Part shown: positions 40,933 through 50,271 of the stretch, piece after piece
How the letters are laid out: every line of letters starts with the position of its first letter
Position numbering within the stretch: the first letter of the stretch is position 1
Assembly: GCA_903907955.1 (NCBI GenBank)
Contig: CAIVPZ010000032.1
Coordinates: forward strand, 1-64,000
DNA from: an uncultured Acetobacteraceae bacterium
GTDB taxonomy: Bacteria > Pseudomonadota > Alphaproteobacteria > Acetobacterales > Acetobacteraceae
Length of the DNA: 64,000 nucleotides
Reading direction: 5' to 3'
Program-made: the position numbers and the translations under genes
Notes under the pieces: model-generated
What the model saw: the letters and a program-made list of their open reading frames with translations, nothing else
Told to the model about the DNA's origin: nothing
The model's database searches: none

Positions 40933-42138
40933 TCACGCCGGCCGCAGCTTGCGGACCACGTCGTCACCGGGCAGCACGGTGGCGCCGTTGACATAGCGCC
41001 AGTCCACCATGGTGCCGCGTCCGTCCTTCAGGGCGGTGCGGCCGACATAGGTGCCGAGCGTGCTCTGGTGATCGATCGCCCGCCAGACCACCCGCCCGAA
41101 CGGCGTGTCGAAAGCGGTGCCGGGCAGCGCGTCGCACAGCGTTTCGGTATCGGTGCCGTGCGCCTTGATTATGCCGGCGACGATCGACGAAATCAGCGCG
41201 TGCCCGACCACCGAACCCATTTTCGGCATCTCGTTGAACTTCGCCTTGTAGGCGGCGATGAACGCCGTGTTGGCGGCGTCGCGCACGCTGTCCACCGGAT
41301 AGCCGGTGACCAGCCAGCCCGGCGGCGTCTCGTCGCCCAGCGCGTCGAGGTATTCCGGCTCGCCGGTCAGCACGGACACCACGCTGCGGCCCTCGAACAG
41401 GCCGCGGGTGTTGCCCTGGCGGACGAAATTGGTGAGGTCGGGGCCGAAGGTGACGTTCAGGATCGCCTCCGGCTTCGCTGCCTCCAGCGCCGCCACCGTC
41501 GCCCCGGCATCGATCTTCCCCAGCGCCGGCAGTTGCTCGGCGACGAAGCTCACATCCGGGCGGCGCTGCGCCAGCAACTGCCTGAACCACTTCACCGTGG
41601 AGGTGCCGTATTCATAGTTCGGCGCCACACTGACCCAGCGTTTGGCCGGCAGCTTCGCCGCGTCCTCCACCAGAATGGCGGCCTGCATGTAGGTCGAGGG
41701 GCGCAGCCGGAAGCAGTAGCGGTGCCCCTTCTGCCACACCAGGGCATCGGTCAACGGCTCGCCGGCCACATACAGGCGCTTGTTCTGCAGGGCGAAATCC
41801 GAAATCGCCAGGCCGACATTGGACAGGAAGCCGCCGGCCAGCAGATCGACCTTCTCCTCGTTCAGCAATTCGCCGGCGATGCGCACCGCATCCTGCGGCC
41901 GGCCGGCATCGTCGCGGCTGATCACTTCCAGCTTGCGCCCGAGCACCCCGCCGGCGGCGTTCACCTGCTCCACCGCGAGCTGCCAGCCGTTGCGGTAGGG
42001 CAGGGTGAAGGCGGGGATGGCGGTGTAGGAATTGATCTCGCCGATGCGGATGGGTCCGGACGGCGATTGCGCGCGGGCGATCGCCGGCGCGGCCAGGGCG
42101 GCGCTGCCGGCGAGCAGCGTGCGGCGGGTCAGGTTCAT
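40933..42138 (-). CDS. Periplasmic substrate-binding protein of the Liv-type transporter
   Basis: The 401-residue protein has a Tat-like signal (NLTRRTLLAGSAALAAPAIARA) and a type I periplasmic binding fold beginning 'PIRIGEINSYTAIPAFTLPYRNGWQLAVEQVNAAGGVLGRKLEVISRDD'. It should bind an amino acid, amide or organic acid and hand it to LivHM; branched-chain amino acids are not assured, since this family has many ligands. GAGG lies before ATG 42138. It is first in the operon. Confidence 0.85.
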   Translation of the reverse strand: MNLTRRTLLAGSAALAAPAIARAQSPSGPIRIGEINSYTAIPAFTLPYRNGWQLAVEQVNAAGGVLGRKLEVISRDDAGRPQDAVRIAGELLNEEKVDLLAGGFLSNVGLAISDFALQNKRLYVAGEPLTDALVWQKGHRYCFRLRPSTYMQAAILVEDAAKLPAKRWVSVAPNYEYGTSTVKWFRQLLAQRRPDVSFVAEQLPALGKIDAGATVAALEAAKPEAILNVTFGPDLTNFVRQGNTRGLFEGRSVVSVLTGEPEYLDALGDETPPGWLVTGYPVDSVRDAANTAFIAAYKAKFNEMPKMGSVVGHALISSIVAGIIKAHGTDTETLCDALPGTAFDTPFGRVVWRAIDHQSTLGTYVGRTALKDGRGTMVDWRYVNGATVLPGDDVVRKLRPA

Positions 42139-42220
42139 GGCGCTTTCCTCTCGGATGCACGGCGGCTGGCGACTTGTGCCGGCAACTTGTGAAGGAATCG
42201 AGCCGGCGAAACAACGCCCG

Positions 42221-42267
42221 CGCCGGCCAGTCCCGCGTTGGCCAGTCCCGCGCCGGTCAGGTCCCGG
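42221..42267. repeat. 15-bp tandem repeat, three copies
   Basis: Units CGCCGGCCAGTCCCG, CGTTGGCCAGTCCCG and CGCCGGTCAGGTCCCG follow each other between the binding protein start and the end of the esterase gene; the last copy covers the esterase C-terminus. It looks like local duplication with no assigned role. Confidence 0.7.
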
Positions 42268-43210
42268 CGACGCGGCGCAGCCAGCGGCCGGCATCGGCAA
42301 CCGCAATGCGGGCGGTGGTCACCGCCTCGGTCAGCCGCATGAAGCCGTGCAGGACGCCGGGGTAGGTGAGCCGGGTGCAGTCCACCCCGGCCGCCTCCAG
42401 CCGTGCCGCCAGCCGTTCGCCGTCCGAGCGCAGCACGTCCAGTTCCGCCAGCTGGATCAGCGTCGGCGGCAGGCCGGCAAGCTCCGCCCGCGCCGGTGCG
42501 GCCAGCGGGTTGGTGCGGTCGGCCGGATCGCGCAGATACATGTCCCAGTAGGTGCGCATCATCGCCGTGGTCAGCCCGTAGCCCTCGGCGAATTCCCGGT
42601 AGCTCGGCTGCTCGAAATCGGGATCGGTGACCGGATAGACGGTGAGCAGGCCGGCAAGCTGCGGCCCGGCCCCCTCGCGCAGCGTCAGCGCGGTGGCCAG
42701 AGCGAGGTTGCCGCCGGACGAATCGCCGCCGAGCAGCAGGCGCGACGGATCGAGTCCCCAGGCTTCCGCTTCGGCGGCGAGGCGGCGCACCACCCCGGCG
42801 CCTTCCAGCACCGCCTGCGGAAACTTAGCTTCCGGCGAAAGGGCGTAATCCACCGACACCACCGCCACGCCGCCGGCCATCGCCAGCTCGCGCACCAGCC
42901 GGTCATGCGTATCCACCGACGCCCACACCCAGCCGCCGCCATGGAACCACACCAGCACCGGCAGCACGCCGGTGGCGCGCGGGCGGTGCAGCCGGCACAG
43001 CACGCGGCGGCCGCGGGCGAAGATCCACAGATCCTCGGTCATCTCCATCGCCGGCCCGCCGCGCGCCCAGGCCAGCTGCAGCGCTTCATGCACGGCCCGG
43101 TGCTGGTCCAGCGGCTCGGCCAGCTGCACCGGCGGAAATTGCGCCGCGGCGGCGTCCATGGCCTGTTTGGCGGCGCGCATTTCGGGGTCCCAGCGCGGGT
43201 CGTCGCTCAT
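42257..43210 (-). CDS. Alpha/beta hydrolase of the HSL (hormone-sensitive lipase) family
   Basis: The 317-residue esterase shows the oxyanion motif HGGGW (about residue 90), the nucleophile in GGDSSGGNLALA (about 163), an acid in 'ELDVLRSDGERLA' and the His in 'PGVLHGFMRL'. It likely cleaves short acyl esters. It runs in the same direction as the Liv operon with 118 bases between, so co-transcription is possible. It is divergent from the PatZ-like gene. Confidence 0.88.
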   Translation of the reverse strand: MSDDPRWDPEMRAAKQAMDAAAAQFPPVQLAEPLDQHRAVHEALQLAWARGGPAMEMTEDLWIFARGRRVLCRLHRPRATGVLPVLVWFHGGGWVWASVDTHDRLVRELAMAGGVAVVSVDYALSPEAKFPQAVLEGAGVVRRLAAEAEAWGLDPSRLLLGGDSSGGNLALATALTLREGAGPQLAGLLTVYPVTDPDFEQPSYREFAEGYGLTTAMMRTYWDMYLRDPADRTNPLAAPARAELAGLPPTLIQLAELDVLRSDGERLAARLEAAGVDCTRLTYPGVLHGFMRLTEAVTTARIAVADAGRWLRRVAGT

Positions 43211-43330
43211 TGTTTACCTGTTGTCCGTGGTTGCGGCGCATACTGGCCTGCGCCGGGGGGCACCCGAAACAGGATTCCGGGGGGAACAGGCTTTCGGCAA
43301 TTCCCGCACTGGTGTATGCTGCACTGCAAC

Positions 43331-45994
43331 ATGACCCTGCTTCGACCCATCCTGGGTGCGGGCCGCTTCCGGCCCCAGTCCCTGTTCCGTCCAACCTCCG
43401 TCGCCGTGATCGGCGCCGGCACCGAGGCTGGCGGCCAGATCATCGGCAACATGCTGGCGGCCGGCTTCCAGGGCGCCATCCTGCCGGTGGGCGCCAATCT
43501 GCGGGCGGTTTCCGGCGTGCTGGCCTATCCGGACATCGAGTCGCTGCCGGTTGCCCCCGACCTCGCGGTGTTGTGCGATGAGGCGATGCCGTTGGAGCCC
43601 GCCTTCGAGGCGCTGGCCGGCAAGGGCACCCACGCCGCCGTGGTCGCCTGCACCACCGTGCGGCTGCGGGACACGGCGCGCAACACCGGGGTGCGGGCGC
43701 TCGGCCCCGGCTCGTTCGGCGTGGCGGTGCCCGATATCGGGCTGAACGCCACCCGCGCCCACCTCACGCCGCGGCCGGGCAAGATCGCCCTGGTCTCGCA
43801 ATCGTCGGCGCTGTGCCGCGCCGTGCTGGACTGGGCCGAGCCCAACGGGGTCGGGTTCAGCCATATCATCGGCATCGGCGGCAACGGCGATATCGGCTTC
43901 GGCATCGTGCTCGACTGGCTGGCGCGTGACCCCGGCACCGGCGCCATCCTGCTCGACATCCGCCGCATCAGGGATCGCCGCGCCTTCCTCTCGGCCGCCC
44001 GCGCCGCCGCCCGGCTGCGCCCGATGGTGGCGATCCGCGCCGGCGGCCTGCTGCTCGACTCCACCGGGGATGCCGATGCGGCGCTGGTCGCGGCGCTGCG
44101 GCGCTGCGGCGTGCTGGTGGTGCCGCGGCTGGAAGACCTGCTGGCGGCGGCGGAAACCCTCACCCGCGCCCGCCCGGCCCGCGGCGAGGCGCTGGCCATC
44201 GTCACCAACGCCATCGGCCCGGCCCTGCTGGGCGCCGACGCGGCGCTGCGCGACGGGCTGCGGCTGGCGACGCTGACGGATGAAACCCGCAAGATCATCA
44301 GCCTGAGCATACCCGGTGCCTTCGCCACCCGCTCCCCGGCCGGCATCACCCAGATGACGTCGGCCGACAATATCGTTTACGTCGGCCCCAACGAGCCGAT
44401 CAAACTGGCGGAAGCCGCCTCGCTGCTGGCCGGCGCGCGCGAGGTGGGCGGGGTGCTGGTGGTGCATGCCCCCACCGGGGCGACCGCCGCGGCCGGCATC
44501 GCCGCCATCGCCGCCGCCGCCGGCACGGTGAAGGTGCCGCTGCTGGTGGCCGCCATGGGCGAGACCACCGGGGCGGCGCATCGCCGCACGCTGGCCGATG
44601 CCGGGGTGCCGGTGTTCGCCTCGCCCGAGCAGGCGGTGCGCGGCTTCCTCCATCTGGTGCAGGACCGCCGCAACCGCGCCGCCGCGCGCGAGTTGCCGTC
44701 GCGCACCGTGCTGCAGATCGCCCCCGACCAGGCCGAAGTGAGCCGCGCCTTCCGCCGCGCCCGTATCGCCGGCCGCGGCATGCTCACCCAGGACGAAGGG
44801 ATGGCGGTGCTGGCAGCCTATGGCGTGCCGGTGGTGCCCAGCCGCCCCGCCATGGGCGCCGAGGACGCCGCCTACGCCGCCTCGCTGATCGGCTTCCCGG
44901 TGGTGCTGAAGCGCCGCCGGGCCGACCGCCCCGACCCGAGCACACGGAGCGGCCTGGTGCTCGACCTGCGCGATGGCGACCAGGTGGCCCGCGCCGCCGA
45001 AATGCTGGAACGCCGCCGCAGCGACCGGCCGGAGGGCGAAGATCCCGGCTTCCTGGTGCAGCGCCAGGTCGGCCGTGCCCGCGAATTGCTGGTGCGCGTC
45101 CATGAGGACCCGGTGTTCGGCCCCACCATCGTGTTTGGCCAGGGCGGCACCGCGGCGCAGTACCTGCGCGACTTCGCCGTCGATCTGCCGCCGCTCAACC
45201 TGCCGCTGGCGCGCGCGTTGATCGCCCGCACCCGCGTCGCCGCCACGCTCGGCCAACTGCACGACCAGGCCGCCGCCAATGTGGATGCGGTGGCCGACAC
45301 GCTGGTGCGGGTCAGCCAGCTGGTGGTGGACTTCCCCGAGATCGCCGAGATCGACATCAACCCGCTGTTCGCCGATGCCGACGGCGTGCTGATCGCCGAC
45401 GCCTGGATCCGGCTGCGCGGCGAGGGCGAGGCGGCGGGCCGTCTGGCCATTCCGCCCTATCCCGCGGACCTCAGCGGCACCTACACGGCGAAGGGCACGA
45501 CCTTCACCATCCGGCCGATCCGCCCCGAGGACGCCGCCGCGCATGGCGAGTTCTTCCGCCGGCTCACCCCCGAGGACATCCGCTACCGCTTCTTCTCCGC
45601 GATGCGCGAGCTTTCCCCCGAGCAGATGGCCCGGCTGACCCAGATCGACTACGAGCGCGAAATGGCCTTCGTCGCCGTCAACGACTCGACCGGCGAGACG
45701 GTGGGCGTGTCGCGGCTGGTCAGCGACCCGGACGGCGGCCAGGGCGAGTTCGCCGTGGTGGTGCAGCCCGACATGAAGGGGCGCGGCCTCGCCCGCCACC
45801 TGATGCAGCGGTTGATCGACTGGGGCAGCAGCCAGGGCATGGCCGAGATCGTCGGCCAGGTGCTGTCCGACAACCAGCCGATGCTGGCCTTCGTCCGCCG
45901 GCTGGGCTTCTCGGTCCGCCGCATCCCCGGTGAGGAGGACGTGGTGGAGGCGCGGTTGGCGCTGCAGCCGGCGAAGGCCGAGGCGGCCTGCTGA
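43331..45994 (+). CDS. pat: PatZ-like protein lysine acetyltransferase (ADP-forming acyl-CoA synthetase-like plus GNAT)
   Basis: The 887-residue protein has the same size and domain order as E. coli PatZ: CoA-binding domain (1-130, 'SVAVIGAGTEAGGQIIGNML'), succinyl-CoA synthetase-like domains, ATP-grasp (about 480-700) and a C-terminal GNAT domain (about 715-887) with 'VVQPDMKGRGLARHLMQRL'. At the catalytic His position of true ADP-forming synthetases ('HTG') it reads 'DSTGDADAAL', so the ligase is probably inactive, as in Pat proteins. It likely acetylates AMP-forming CoA ligases such as PrpE. The start is not certain: an ATG at 43316 is also possible and no good ribosome site is seen. Confidence 0.85.
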   Translation: MTLLRPILGAGRFRPQSLFRPTSVAVIGAGTEAGGQIIGNMLAAGFQGAILPVGANLRAVSGVLAYPDIESLPVAPDLAVLCDEAMPLEPAFEALAGKGTHAAVVACTTVRLRDTARNTGVRALGPGSFGVAVPDIGLNATRAHLTPRPGKIALVSQSSALCRAVLDWAEPNGVGFSHIIGIGGNGDIGFGIVLDWLARDPGTGAILLDIRRIRDRRAFLSAARAAARLRPMVAIRAGGLLLDSTGDADAALVAALRRCGVLVVPRLEDLLAAAETLTRARPARGEALAIVTNAIGPALLGADAALRDGLRLATLTDETRKIISLSIPGAFATRSPAGITQMTSADNIVYVGPNEPIKLAEAASLLAGAREVGGVLVVHAPTGATAAAGIAAIAAAAGTVKVPLLVAAMGETTGAAHRRTLADAGVPVFASPEQAVRGFLHLVQDRRNRAAARELPSRTVLQIAPDQAEVSRAFRRARIAGRGMLTQDEGMAVLAAYGVPVVPSRPAMGAEDAAYAASLIGFPVVLKRRRADRPDPSTRSGLVLDLRDGDQVARAAEMLERRRSDRPEGEDPGFLVQRQVGRARELLVRVHEDPVFGPTIVFGQGGTAAQYLRDFAVDLPPLNLPLARALIARTRVAATLGQLHDQAAANVDAVADTLVRVSQLVVDFPEIAEIDINPLFADADGVLIADAWIRLRGEGEAAGRLAIPPYPADLSGTYTAKGTTFTIRPIRPEDAAAHGEFFRRLTPEDIRYRFFSAMRELSPEQMARLTQIDYEREMAFVAVNDSTGETVGVSRLVSDPDGGQGEFAVVVQPDMKGRGLARHLMQRLIDWGSSQGMAEIVGQVLSDNQPMLAFVRRLGFSVRRIPGEEDVVEARLALQPAKAEAAC

Positions 45995-46076
45995 TCAGCG
46001 GGTGCGCGCCCGGCCGCGCCCGCTTCCCTTGTGGCGCGGCCAGGGCCATATGACGCGCAAGCCGAGGAGAGCCCGC

Positions 46077-46385
46077 ATGTCATCGAGCGGAGAGCCGCCG
46101 CATTCCCACGCCTGCCAGCACGACGATCTGGATGGCGACGACCTGGACGAAAGCGGCCCGCCCGCCGATCTCAGCCATGCCGGCGCGGTGGTCGACAAGG
46201 CGATCGAGTACATGACCGGGCAGAATATCGGCGCCCTTGCCATTGCCTCCGCCCTGCTGGGCGGGGCGCTCGGCATGCTGTCGCGCAGTCTCGGCGATGA
46301 AGCGATCATCCGGGTGCTCGACAACGCCATCGCCAGCGTTCGCGCCGGCGAGCTCGAACGCATCGACGGCGGCGGCCGGGCTTAG
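46077..46385 (+). CDS. Small protein with one hydrophobic helix, unknown
   Basis: The 102-residue product has a His/Asp-rich N-terminus (HSHACQHDDLDGDDLDES), which could bind metal, then a hydrophobic stretch 'IGALAIASALLGGALGMLSRSLG' and a charged tail. GAGGAG lies seven bases before ATG 46077, which is preferred to ATG 46050. No family was recognised. A terminator-like hairpin follows. Confidence 0.55.
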   Translation: MSSSGEPPHSHACQHDDLDGDDLDESGPPADLSHAGAVVDKAIEYMTGQNIGALAIASALLGGALGMLSRSLGDEAIIRVLDNAIASVRAGELERIDGGGRA

Positions 46386-46418
46386 GAAAGGCCAGGGCGC
46401 CCGCCCCCCTGGCCTTCC
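46385..46418. terminator. Terminator-like hairpin between small gene and rpmB
   Basis: AAGGCCAGGG (46388-46397) pairs with CCCTGGCCTT (46407-46416). The stem shares the GGCCAGGG/CCCTGGCC core with the larger intergenic repeats at 34636 and 48805, so it is probably a short member of that family. Confidence 0.65.
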
Positions 46419-46484
46419 TTGCGCTTGACGCGCCGGGGTCCATCCGCCATAAGCCGCGCCTCCTATCGTTCGAGGGTTTTCACC

Positions 46485-46784
46485 ATGTCCCGCCGCTGCG
46501 AGATCACGGGCAAAGGCGTCCTGTCCGGCAACAACGTCAGCCACGCCAACAACAAGACGCGTCGTCGCTTCCTGCCCAATCTGCAGCAGTCGTCGATGCT
46601 CTCCGACATTCTTGGCGTGAACGTCACCATGCGCCTGTGCACCCGCGCCATCCGCACGGTCGAGCACAATGGCGGCATCGACGCTTTCCTGCTCGGCACC
46701 CCGAACCGGCAGCTGCCGGAGGAGGCCCAGGTGGTCAAGCGGCGCATTCTCCGCTCACAGGCAAAGCGTCTGGCCAGCGCCTGA
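46485..46784 (+). CDS. rpmB: 50S ribosomal protein L28
   Basis: The 99-residue ribosomal protein has the standard '[34 protein letters not shown]' N-terminus and a '[33 protein letters not shown]' middle. It binds 23S rRNA near the exit site. CGAGG precedes the ATG. Length is in the alphaproteobacterial range. It stands alone, with no rpmG beside it. Confidence 0.97.
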   Translation: MSRRCEITGKGVLSGNNVSHANNKTRRRFLPNLQQSSMLSDILGVNVTMRLCTRAIRTVEHNGGIDAFLLGTPNRQLPEEAQVVKRRILRSQAKRLASA

Positions 46785-46833
46785 ACGCCCGGCGCCTGAC
46801 CGTATCGGCGCGACCGCGCACCGGATTACATCT

Positions 46834-46855
46834 CCGTCAGGGCGGCCCCTGACGG
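46834..46855. terminator. Hairpin after rpmB
   Basis: CCGTCAGGG (46834-46842) pairs exactly with CCCTGACGG (46847-46855) over a CGGC loop, 49 bases after rpmB. It probably ends the rpmB transcript, although it lacks a U-tract. Confidence 0.55.
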
Positions 46856-46941
46856 CTCCCGGTGGGTTGATCTGAATCGCATTCCCGGCCGGATCTGGCT
46901 ATGACATCCGCGTGACCAATATGCGCGGAGCGTCCCCGGCC

Positions 46942-48804
46942 ATGCGCCTCTGGCTTCCCCGGTTGCTGATCCTGCTGCTCGCCATGGCCGCTCCGGCCCA
47001 CGCCGAGCACGTGGTCAATGTCCGCACCGACCGCTCGGACATCGTCTACGCGGTCAACCCGGACCAGACCTACACCGAGACCGTCACGCTCGACCGCACG
47101 CTGCTGACCCCGCGCGGGATTCATGGGCATGACCGGTCGGCGATGTCGTTCTACCCCGAGCAGCAGACGCTGGAAGTGCTGGAGGCCTGGGTTGACCAGC
47201 CCGACGGCACGCGGCTGCAGGTCGGGCCGGAGAACCGCTTCACCCGGCCATCGGAAGCCAGCCAGGACGCGCCCGGCTTCACCAGCAGCCTGACCACCAC
47301 CATCGTCTTTCCCCAGCTTCGCCCCGGCAGCCGCACCCACGAGAAGTTCCGCCGGGTGCAGACCACCCCGCCGATGCTCGGCTTCAACGCCTGGTCCGAG
47401 GCCGGGCTGACCGACCCCGTGCTGGTGGACCGGATGACGATCGACCTGCCCGCCGGCCTCGCGCTGCAGTGGCGCAGCCGCGGCGCGGTGACGGTTACCG
47501 ACGGCACCGAAGCCGGCAGCCGCCACATCGTCGCCGAGATGGCGCCCACCCAGGGCCAGGACCCCGAGCGCAGCACCGTCGACAGCAGCGATTTCCAGCC
47601 TATCTTCCTGGCCACCACGCTGCCCGACCTGGAAACGGTGGGCGCGATCTACTACCGCCAGAGCCAGGGCCGCGCCGTCGTTACCCCCGAAATCGCCACC
47701 CTGGCGGCGAAGATCGCCGGCGACCGCACCGGACTCGACGCCGCCCGGGCCATCTACGACTGGGTGACGGTGAACATCCGCTACATCGCGGTCTATCTGA
47801 ACCCGAATGACGGCTGGGTGCCGCATGCCGCCGCCGAGGTGCTCAAGAACGGCTACGGCGACTGCAAGGACCATGCGGTGCTGACGCAGACGCTGCTGGC
47901 CGCACGCGGCATCATCGGGCAGGCGGCGGTGATCGAATGGGGCAACCGCTACGCCGATCTGCCGCTCGGTACGCCGCTCGAGTTCAACCACGCCATCGTC
48001 TACCTGCCCGACTACGACCTGTATCTGAACCCGACCAACCCCTACGCGCCGTTCGGCAGCCTGGACCGCACCCTGTCCGGCAAGCGGGTGGTGATCGCCA
48101 CCGCCACCGGGCGGGTCGCCCACACGCCTGCCTCCACCCCCGCCAGCTACCGCTATGCCATCGACAGCCGGCTCAGCATCACCGCCGAGGGCAACATCGA
48201 GGGCAAGGCCGGCTGGACGCTGTCGCCGAACGTGGACACCAACCTGCGTTCCTACCTGGCGAATTCCAGCTCGCCGCACGAGCTGCTGGAACGCGTGCTG
48301 CTGGGCACCCCGGAAGGCGGGTTCGGCAACTTCATCGCCAGCGATCCGCGCGACCTCGCCACCCCGCTCACCCTCAGCGCCACCTGGCACAGCCCGCGCG
48401 GCGTGACCCTGCGCGACGCCGACGCCGCCATCACGGTGCCGACCGGCCCCGACATGGAGCCGGTGACCCGCCTGCGCCGCTACCTCTCCCCCGACGGCGC
48501 CCGCCACACGCCCGTCGCGGTCGGCGCCACCGACCTGGGCTGGACCACCACCATCACCCTGTCGCCCGGCATCGCCGCCAGCCGGCTGCCCTCCGACGTC
48601 GATCTCCGCACCGCGGCGGGCCATTACACGGCGCACTACCAGCGCAACGGCACCGATGTGCAGGTAATCCGCAACCTGGTGATCGACCGGGACGTGTTCC
48701 AGCCGGGCGAATATTCCGAACTGGAGCGGCTGCTTTATGCCGCCCTTGATGACAGCCGCAGTACACTTACGCTTTCCCGGGTGGATGCTGAGGTTGGCAG
48801 GTAA
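46942..48804 (+). CDS. Exported DUF3857/transglutaminase-like protein
   Basis: The 620-residue protein has a signal peptide (MRLWLPRLLILLLAMAAPAHA-EH), a DUF3857 beta domain (about 25-220) and a transglutaminase core: Cys in 'YGDCKDHAVL' (about 306), His in 'FNHAIVYLPDY' (about 349) and Asp in 'YDLYLNPT' (about 358). A second beta domain completes it. The triad is intact, so a peptide-crosslinking or protease-type activity in the periplasm is possible, but family substrates are unknown. In-frame starts at 46912 and 46921 exist; 46942 gives the best signal peptide. Confidence 0.8.
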   Translation: MRLWLPRLLILLLAMAAPAHAEHVVNVRTDRSDIVYAVNPDQTYTETVTLDRTLLTPRGIHGHDRSAMSFYPEQQTLEVLEAWVDQPDGTRLQVGPENRFTRPSEASQDAPGFTSSLTTTIVFPQLRPGSRTHEKFRRVQTTPPMLGFNAWSEAGLTDPVLVDRMTIDLPAGLALQWRSRGAVTVTDGTEAGSRHIVAEMAPTQGQDPERSTVDSSDFQPIFLATTLPDLETVGAIYYRQSQGRAVVTPEIATLAAKIAGDRTGLDAARAIYDWVTVNIRYIAVYLNPNDGWVPHAAAEVLKNGYGDCKDHAVLTQTLLAARGIIGQAAVIEWGNRYADLPLGTPLEFNHAIVYLPDYDLYLNPTNPYAPFGSLDRTLSGKRVVIATATGRVAHTPASTPASYRYAIDSRLSITAEGNIEGKAGWTLSPNVDTNLRSYLANSSSPHELLERVLLGTPEGGFGNFIASDPRDLATPLTLSATWHSPRGVTLRDADAAITVPTGPDMEPVTRLRRYLSPDGARHTPVAVGATDLGWTTTITLSPGIAASRLPSDVDLRTAAGHYTAHYQRNGTDVQVIRNLVIDRDVFQPGEYSELERLLYAALDDSRSTLTLSRVDAEVGR

Positions 48805-48880
48805 GGCAAGACAAGGCAAGGCAAGGCAAGGCCAGGGCTCTGCCCTGGACCCGCCAAGGGGCGGTGGCCCCTTGGAACCC
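48805..48880. repeat. Intergenic palindromic repeat, copy 3 (inverted)
   Basis: A (GGCAA)n-like run (AAGGCAAGGCAAGGCAAGGC) leads into the inverted core CAGGGCTCTGCCCTGGACCC (48833-48852) and a CCAAGGGGC...GCCCCTTGG hairpin. It is the reverse complement layout of the copies at 25657 and 34636, and lies right after the DUF3857 stop. Confidence 0.8.
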
Positions 48881-48953
48881 ATTCCCCAGGCGAAACTGGA
48901 CAAGTCCGTAGCTGAACCGCAATAACGCCTCGCCAACCAAAGCGAGGCACTCA

Positions 48954-50204
48954 GTGGACGCTTTCCGGCCGGTCCTCGGCATCGCCGTGCTGCTGGCACT
49001 GGCCTGGGCATTCAGCGAGAACCGGCGCGGCGTGCGGCTGCGCCCGGTGGTTGGCGGGATCGCGCTGCAACTCGCGCTGGCGCTGCTGCTGCTGTGGTTT
49101 CCGCCGGCGCGGCGGGCCATGCTGTCGGGCAACGACGCCGCCGAGGCGCTGCACCGCGCCACCGAGGCCGGCACCCGCTTCGTATTCGGCTACCTCGCCG
49201 GCCCGCCCTATCCGTTCGCCGAGGCGGTGCCGGGGGGCGCCTTCATCCTCGCCTTCCAGGCGCTGCCGATGGTGCTGACCATCAGCGCGCTGGCCACCCT
49301 GCTGTTCCATTGGGGCGTGCTGCAGGCGGTGATGCGCGGCTTCGCCTGGGTGCTGCGGCGCACCATGGGGGTGGGCGGCGCGCTGGCGCTGGGTGCGGCG
49401 GTGCATGTGTTCGTCGGCATGGTGGAGGCGCCGCTGCTGGTGCGCCCCTGGCTCGCCCGCATGCAGCGCGGCGAGTTGTTCGCGCTGATGACCTGCGGCA
49501 TGGCCGGCATCGCCGGCACGGTGATGGTGATCTACGGCACCATCCTCGGTCCGGTGATTCCCGATGCGCTGGGCAACATCCTGTCCGCCGCCATCATCAG
49601 CACCCCCGCGGCGATCGCGGTGGCGGCGCTGATGATCCCGTTCGATGCCGGCCACGAGGACGGGGCGAAACTGGTGCTGCCCGACCCGCCGGCGGATTCG
49701 CTCGATGCGGTGGTGAAAGGCACCGCCCAGGGCGTGCCCATCCTGGCCTCCATCGTGGCGACGCTGCTGGTGACGGTGGCGCTGGTGACGCTGGTGAACA
49801 TGGTCCTGGGCCTGCTGCCCGCGCCGGGTGGCGAGGCGGTGACCTTGCAGCGCCTGTTCGCCATTCCGTTCCGCCCGGTGGCCTGGCTGATCGGCGTGCC
49901 CTGGGAACAGACGGCAGCCGCGGCGGGCCTGATGGCGACGAAAACCGCGCTGAACGAGTTCGTGGCCTACCTGCACCTGGCCGCCCTGCCGGCGGACACG
50001 TTGTCGCAGCACAGCCGGTTGATCATGACCTATGCGCTTTGCGGCTTCGCCAATTTCGGCAGCGTGGGAATCATGGTGGGCGGCATTTCGGCCATGATCC
50101 CGGAGCGGCGCGACGAGGTGGCGAAACTCGGACTGCGCTCGCTGGTCTCGGGGACGATTGCGACCTGCACCAGCGGGGCCGTGGCGGGACTGCTGGTGGG
50201 GTAG
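48954..50204 (+). CDS. CNT-family nucleoside transporter
   Basis: The 416-residue permease starts at GTG 48954 with GAGG upstream. The concentrative nucleoside transporter motifs are clear: 'AFQALPMVLTISALATLLFHWGVLQ', 'GMVEAPLLVRPWLARMQRGELFALMTCGMAGIAGTVM', and near the C-terminus 'MATKTALNEFVAYLHL' and 'YALCGFANFGSVGI'. It should import nucleosides with protons or sodium. About ten membrane helices are present. Exact specificity (NupC- or NupG-like range) is unknown. Confidence 0.88.
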   Translation: MDAFRPVLGIAVLLALAWAFSENRRGVRLRPVVGGIALQLALALLLLWFPPARRAMLSGNDAAEALHRATEAGTRFVFGYLAGPPYPFAEAVPGGAFILAFQALPMVLTISALATLLFHWGVLQAVMRGFAWVLRRTMGVGGALALGAAVHVFVGMVEAPLLVRPWLARMQRGELFALMTCGMAGIAGTVMVIYGTILGPVIPDALGNILSAAIISTPAAIAVAALMIPFDAGHEDGAKLVLPDPPADSLDAVVKGTAQGVPILASIVATLLVTVALVTLVNMVLGLLPAPGGEAVTLQRLFAIPFRPVAWLIGVPWEQTAAAAGLMATKTALNEFVAYLHLAALPADTLSQHSRLIMTYALCGFANFGSVGIMVGGISAMIPERRDEVAKLGLRSLVSGTIATCTSGAVAGLLVG

Positions 50205-50206
50205 GG

Positions 50207-50227
50207 AGGGCCAGCGCCCCTGGCCTT
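50207..50227. terminator. Hairpin after the nucleoside transporter
   Basis: AGGGCCAG (50207-50214) and CTGGCCTT (50220-50227) form a short stem with one wobble pair, followed by CCTGACTTGCC. It resembles the GGCCAGG/CCTGGCC cores of the other intergenic hairpins. Confidence 0.5.
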
Positions 50228-50271
50228 CCTGACTTGCCTGCCGCAACGCCCGCGGATATAGCCGCCGGTGC

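Noticed and set aside
39040-42192. 1050-codon + strand open frame opposite the Liv operon
   Set aside because: It is an antisense shadow; the minus strand carries four coherent transporter genes with overlapping starts.
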